Part shown: positions 61,082 to 64,000 of the stretch, in pieces
How the letters are laid out: each line of letters opens with the position of its first letter
How positions within the stretch are numbered: position 1 is the stretch's first letter
Assembly (NCBI GenBank): GCA_020073465.1
Contig: JAIQFC010000005.1
Coordinates: forward strand, 124,001 to 188,000
Origin: Terriglobia bacterium
Lineage (GTDB): Bacteria > Acidobacteriota > Terriglobia > Terriglobales > Acidobacteriaceae
DNA length: 64,000 nt
Direction: 5' to 3'
Made by a program: the position numbers and the translations under genes
Notes under the pieces: generated by a model
Databases searched by the model: none
The model's input: only the letters and a program-made list of their open reading frames with translations
Told to the model about the DNA's origin: nothing

Positions 61082-62296
61082 ATGGCAACTGTGGCATCTC
61101 CACATCCCCCGGGGGCCTTCGAGATCACTCTAGAAAATCTTTTCTCTTTCCCTCAAGGTCGCCGCGTACTTACCTGCCTGCAATGCGGGACCTGCACGGC
61201 CACTTGTCCGTACGGCGTAGGCATGCAATACCCGCCGAGGCGCATCATCGGGATGCTACGTACGGGGCAGTTGGAGAAGGTCCTCACCAGTGACAGCCTG
61301 CTCAGTTGCGTCGCTTGCTATGCCTGCACCGCGAAGTGTCCACGCGGCATTGAACTCACTACGGTCCTGCTGCCGCTGCTGAAGGAGCAAATGCTTCTCT
61401 CTCTTCCGGAGGTCCCCTCCGAGCTGCAGAGAGCGCTGGAGAACATGTTGCGTTACGGCAATCCCATGGGGGAGTCGCCGCGAAAGCGCGCAGCTTGGGC
61501 AAAAACTTCAAGCATACCAATCCGAATTCTTCCCGAAGATCCCCGCACGACGGACGTGCTTTGGTTTGTGGAGTGCTACACCTCTTACCACCCACGCGGA
61601 CAGGACACAGCCCGCGCTACTGCCAAGATATTCCAGGCCTTGGGCATTGACTTCGCCATCCTTGGCAATGAAGAGAAATGCGCCGGCGAGTGTGTTCGCC
61701 TGTCCGGGGAGCCAGGACTTCACAACACGCTCATGGAATACAACATGCAGGTCTTCCGCAAGTACAAGTTCAACTCAATCGTTACTTCTTGCCCCCACGC
61801 CTACGACGCCTTCCGTTACAGCTACAGGACGGCTGGGTTCGATTACGAATTGCGGCTCGCTACAACCTTCTTAGCGCAACATCTCGAAGCGCTGAGACCA
61901 ATGCTAAGGGGTAAGGCCGGCTACACGGTGACCTATCACGATTCCTGCTGCATGGGTCGGCACAACGGCTTCTACGAGGAACCTCGCACGCTTCTACAAG
62001 CAATCCCCGGAATCAAGCTAGTGGAAATGACGCACAACCGCGTTAACACCATCTGCTGCGGTGGTGGTGGGGGAGGCATGTGGCTCGACACCTACTACAA
62101 GGCGAAAGGCTACGAGCGGCTTTCCGAAAGGCGAGTCAAGGAAGCTGTAGCGACAGGTGCCGACGTACTGGCGGTGGCCTGCCCATACGAGATTTCGCGA
62201 TTTGAGGACGCAGTCAAAGTGCTCGGTTACGACAAGAGGATGATCGTGCGCGACATAACGGAGTTGCTGGTGGAGAGCATGGAGGGTGAGATATGA
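61082..62296 (+). CDS. HdrC/HdrB-like iron-sulfur oxidoreductase
   Basis: A 404-aa protein joining HdrC- and HdrB-type parts. Two 4Fe-4S sites: C32, C35, C38, C42 in TCLQCGTCTATCPYG, and C76, C79, C82, C86 in CVACYACTAKCPRG. The C-terminal half has the Cys-rich (CCG-type) domain: NEEKCAGECVRLSG, SCPHAYDAF, YHDSCCMGRHNGFYEEPR and ICCGGGGGGMWLD. No membrane domain is present. Relatives encoded next to EtfBA pass electrons between electron-transfer flavoprotein and a quinone or another partner. GGAGG precedes the ATG by 6 nt. Its stop overlaps the etfB start. Confidence 0.85.
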   Translation: MATVASPHPPGAFEITLENLFSFPQGRRVLTCLQCGTCTATCPYGVGMQYPPRRIIGMLRTGQLEKVLTSDSLLSCVACYACTAKCPRGIELTTVLLPLLKEQMLLSLPEVPSELQRALENMLRYGNPMGESPRKRAAWAKTSSIPIRILPEDPRTTDVLWFVECYTSYHPRGQDTARATAKIFQALGIDFAILGNEEKCAGECVRLSGEPGLHNTLMEYNMQVFRKYKFNSIVTSCPHAYDAFRYSYRTAGFDYELRLATTFLAQHLEALRPMLRGKAGYTVTYHDSCCMGRHNGFYEEPRTLLQAIPGIKLVEMTHNRVNTICCGGGGGGMWLDTYYKAKGYERLSERRVKEAVATGADVLAVACPYEISRFEDAVKVLGYDKRMIVRDITELLVESMEGEI

Positions 62297-63069
62297 AGAT
62301 CGTTGTTCTGCTCAAGATGGTGCCTGATGTGGTGGAGGAGCTTGAGATCGCCCCCGATGGCAAGTCGCTGGACACCACGTATCTGCGGATGATTCTGAAC
62401 GATAGCGACAACCATGCGCTGGAGGAGGCGCTGCTGTTGAAAGAGCGTCATGGCGGAAAGGTTTGCTTGCTGGCTCCGGATGCGCCTGAGGTTGACGACG
62501 CACTCTTTGCCGCTCTCGCCAAGGGCGCCGACCGAGCCGTCAAGATCGCTGGCATTGACGCAGCCGAGGGCACACGCGCGGTGGTTGCTCGCATTGTTCA
62601 GGCACTGTCCACGGCTGACTTGTTGCCTGCTGATCTCATCCTGACCGGCGCGCAGGCCATCGATGATCTCGACGGTCTGGTCGCGCCTCTGTTGGCACAG
62701 ACGCTGCGATGGTCACACCTGTCGGTTGTGAACCAGGTAAGGTTCGATGCCTCGACCGGCGTCACAACCGTGACTAAGGAGTTCCCCGGCGGCCTGCGCG
62801 CTGAGTTCGAGATAAAACTGCCCGCCGTCCTGGGCATTCAGTCGGCAGAAAAACCACCGCGCTATGTGCCGGTAGCAAAAGTGCGCGCCGCGATGAAATC
62901 CCTGCAAATTGACTCGACAACGGTCCCCATTGCGGCCGGAATGCCGGCGCTGGAGATCCAGAGCATGGCCAAACCGAGTGCGGCGGGACACGCCGAAATG
63001 CTGGAAGGGCTACCGGAAGCGGTTGCAGGCAAGCTCTGCGATGTTCTTGCCGCCCACGGGTTGCTGTAA
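62293..63069 (+). CDS. etfB: Electron-transfer flavoprotein, beta subunit
   Basis: A 258-aa EtfB. Motifs: KIVVLLKMVPDVVEELEIAP, the AMP-binding region LMTGAQAIDDLDG-like (LILTGAQAIDDLDGLVAPLL), and the C-terminal KVRAAMKSLQID recognition part. EtfB forms a heterodimer with EtfA and carries electrons from dehydrogenases to an ETF-oxidising enzyme. The ATG overlaps the preceding stop (ATGA) and the next gene follows by 12 bp, so the three genes are cotranscribed and probably translationally coupled. Confidence 0.9.
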   Translation: MKIVVLLKMVPDVVEELEIAPDGKSLDTTYLRMILNDSDNHALEEALLLKERHGGKVCLLAPDAPEVDDALFAALAKGADRAVKIAGIDAAEGTRAVVARIVQALSTADLLPADLILTGAQAIDDLDGLVAPLLAQTLRWSHLSVVNQVRFDASTGVTTVTKEFPGGLRAEFEIKLPAVLGIQSAEKPPRYVPVAKVRAAMKSLQIDSTTVPIAAGMPALEIQSMAKPSAAGHAEMLEGLPEAVAGKLCDVLAAHGLL

Positions 63070-63081
63070 CGGAGGATGAAC

Positions 63082-64000
63082 ATGTCAGGAAATATCTGGG
63101 TTGTGGCTGCATTGTGTCGCGGTCGGCTGCTGGATGCAACGTACGAAGCCGTTGCTCTGGGTCGCGAACTGGCCGAGAACCTCGGAACAAAACTCGAAGT
63201 TTTGCTGCTAGGCCATGAACTGAAGGACGTGCTGGGCACGCTAGGCATCGCCGATGCCGTCCTCTGCGTCGAGCATGCTGCCCTGGCCGATCCTGTCCCC
63301 GAGGTCCATGCTCATGTTGTGGCTCGACTCGCGGGAACTCGTCACCCGCAGGCCATCCTGGTTCCGCAGACGAACGTGACCTGGGAACTGGGCAGCTTGG
63401 TGGCTGGTGAACTGGGAGTGCCTTACGTCAACTCCTGTACTGAACTACGGATGGTCGAGCAGACGCTCGAGGCGCACACCGTCCTCTATGGCGGCAAAGT
63501 CGAAGCTATCGTGCGTACCAAACATGCGCCCAGCATCTTCGGGCTCGTATCCGGCGTGCGTGCCGTGGAGAAAGGTTACGCGGATCACGCGCCTGCAACC
63601 GAGAGAATCACCGAGGTTGACGTCCAGCCCACATCCGTCCAGTTGAGACGCTACCTCGAGCCGGAGGCCGGGGATATCGACATCAGTAAAGAAGAGGTGT
63701 TGGTGGGTGTTGGGCGTGGCATCGAGACACGAGACAACTTGGAGGTGTCGAAGGAACTCGCTGATGTGCTTGGTGGGGCTATATGCGGATCTCGCCCGGT
63801 AATCGACCAGGGCTGGCTTCCGCTCTCGCGGCAAGTCGGCAAGTCAGGCGCAACCGTCAAGCCCAAGCTGTACATCGCGGCCGGGATCAGTGGTGCACCC
63901 GAGCACGTCGAGGGCATGAAAGGCAGCGGGCTGATTATCGCCATTAACAGCGACCCGCAGGCACCTATCTTCCAGGTGGCACATTACGGCATTGTCGCAA
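63082..64000 (+). CDS. etfA: Electron-transfer flavoprotein, alpha subunit (truncated by window end)
   Basis: 306 residues are visible and the frame is open at the window edge; a full EtfA has about 310-340. The FAD-binding C-terminal part is clear: GSRPVIDQGWLPLSRQVGKS, then KLYIAAGISGAPEHVEGMKG and SGLIIAINSDPQAPIFQVA. The N-terminal part (LVPQTNVTWELGSLVAGEL) is the subunit interface. The ATG at 63082 has GGAGG 6 nt upstream and is preferred to an in-frame ATG at 63076. It completes the ETF dimer. Confidence 0.9.
   Translation, partial: MSGNIWVVAALCRGRLLDATYEAVALGRELAENLGTKLEVLLLGHELKDVLGTLGIADAVLCVEHAALADPVPEVHAHVVARLAGTRHPQAILVPQTNVTWELGSLVAGELGVPYVNSCTELRMVEQTLEAHTVLYGGKVEAIVRTKHAPSIFGLVSGVRAVEKGYADHAPATERITEVDVQPTSVQLRRYLEPEAGDIDISKEEVLVGVGRGIETRDNLEVSKELADVLGGAICGSRPVIDQGWLPLSRQVGKSGATVKPKLYIAAGISGAPEHVEGMKGSGLIIAINSDPQAPIFQVAHYGIVA

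Overview
This window reads as a high-GC chromosome segment from a soil-type Gram-negative bacterium, most likely an acidobacterium. That placement is inference from family content: PEGA-domain kinase-like proteins, winged-helix/TPR regulators, many MacB-like permeases, a DUF2934 protein, a homodimeric AceE, and dispersed REP/MITE-like repeats. No 16S gene is present and no search could be run.

Layout. 1-1.8 kb holds small accessory ORFs: a BrnA-like antitoxin, small membrane proteins and a Cys/His mini-protein. 2-5.5 kb has a 1-Cys peroxiredoxin, a PhzF-like isomerase, a receiver protein and an export ABC ATPase, followed by tRNA-Gly and tRNA-Cys. 5.7-15.6 kb is a 9,843-bp integrated element in the tRNA-Cys 3' end, bounded by exact 49-bp direct repeats. 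It encodes an integrase, AlpA/excisionase-like HTH proteins, small phage-type proteins, a ClpP-like head protease and an HK97-type capsid protein. No terminase, portal or tail gene was found, so it looks like a capsid-carrying phage satellite or a reduced prophage. Two families of palindromic repeats inside it are unexplained.

15.6-28 kb holds a GH16 glucanase, a serine hydrolase, a membrane-anchored peroxiredoxin, all three pyruvate dehydrogenase genes (E1, E2, E3), an MscS-family channel and a DUF2306 protein, separated by REP/MITE-like repeats. 28-36 kb holds a receiver-TM-TonB fusion, a phosphoesterase, a PEGA protein whose kinase domain has lost its catalytic residues, and a divergent WYL regulator/DinB pair sharing a perfect inverted repeat. 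37-43 kb is a five-gene exporter operon (three permeases, an adaptor, an ATPase). 43-53 kb has a HARE-like HTH protein, a lectin-like/LssY_C protein, a hybrid histidine kinase, two convergent HpnI-like glycosyltransferases, two more MacB-like permeases and RNase P RNA.

53-57.5 kb is a sparse accessory stretch with a three-copy dispersed repeat, two small envelope proteins, a lipase-like hydrolase and a DUF2934 protein. 57.8-64 kb has a winged-helix/TPR regulator, then a same-strand redox cluster: a cyclic-nucleotide-binding protein without a DNA-binding domain, an OsmC-like protein, an HdrC/HdrB-like Fe-S oxidoreductase, EtfB, and EtfA running off the window end. The last three genes are tightly coupled and probably form one electron-transfer module.
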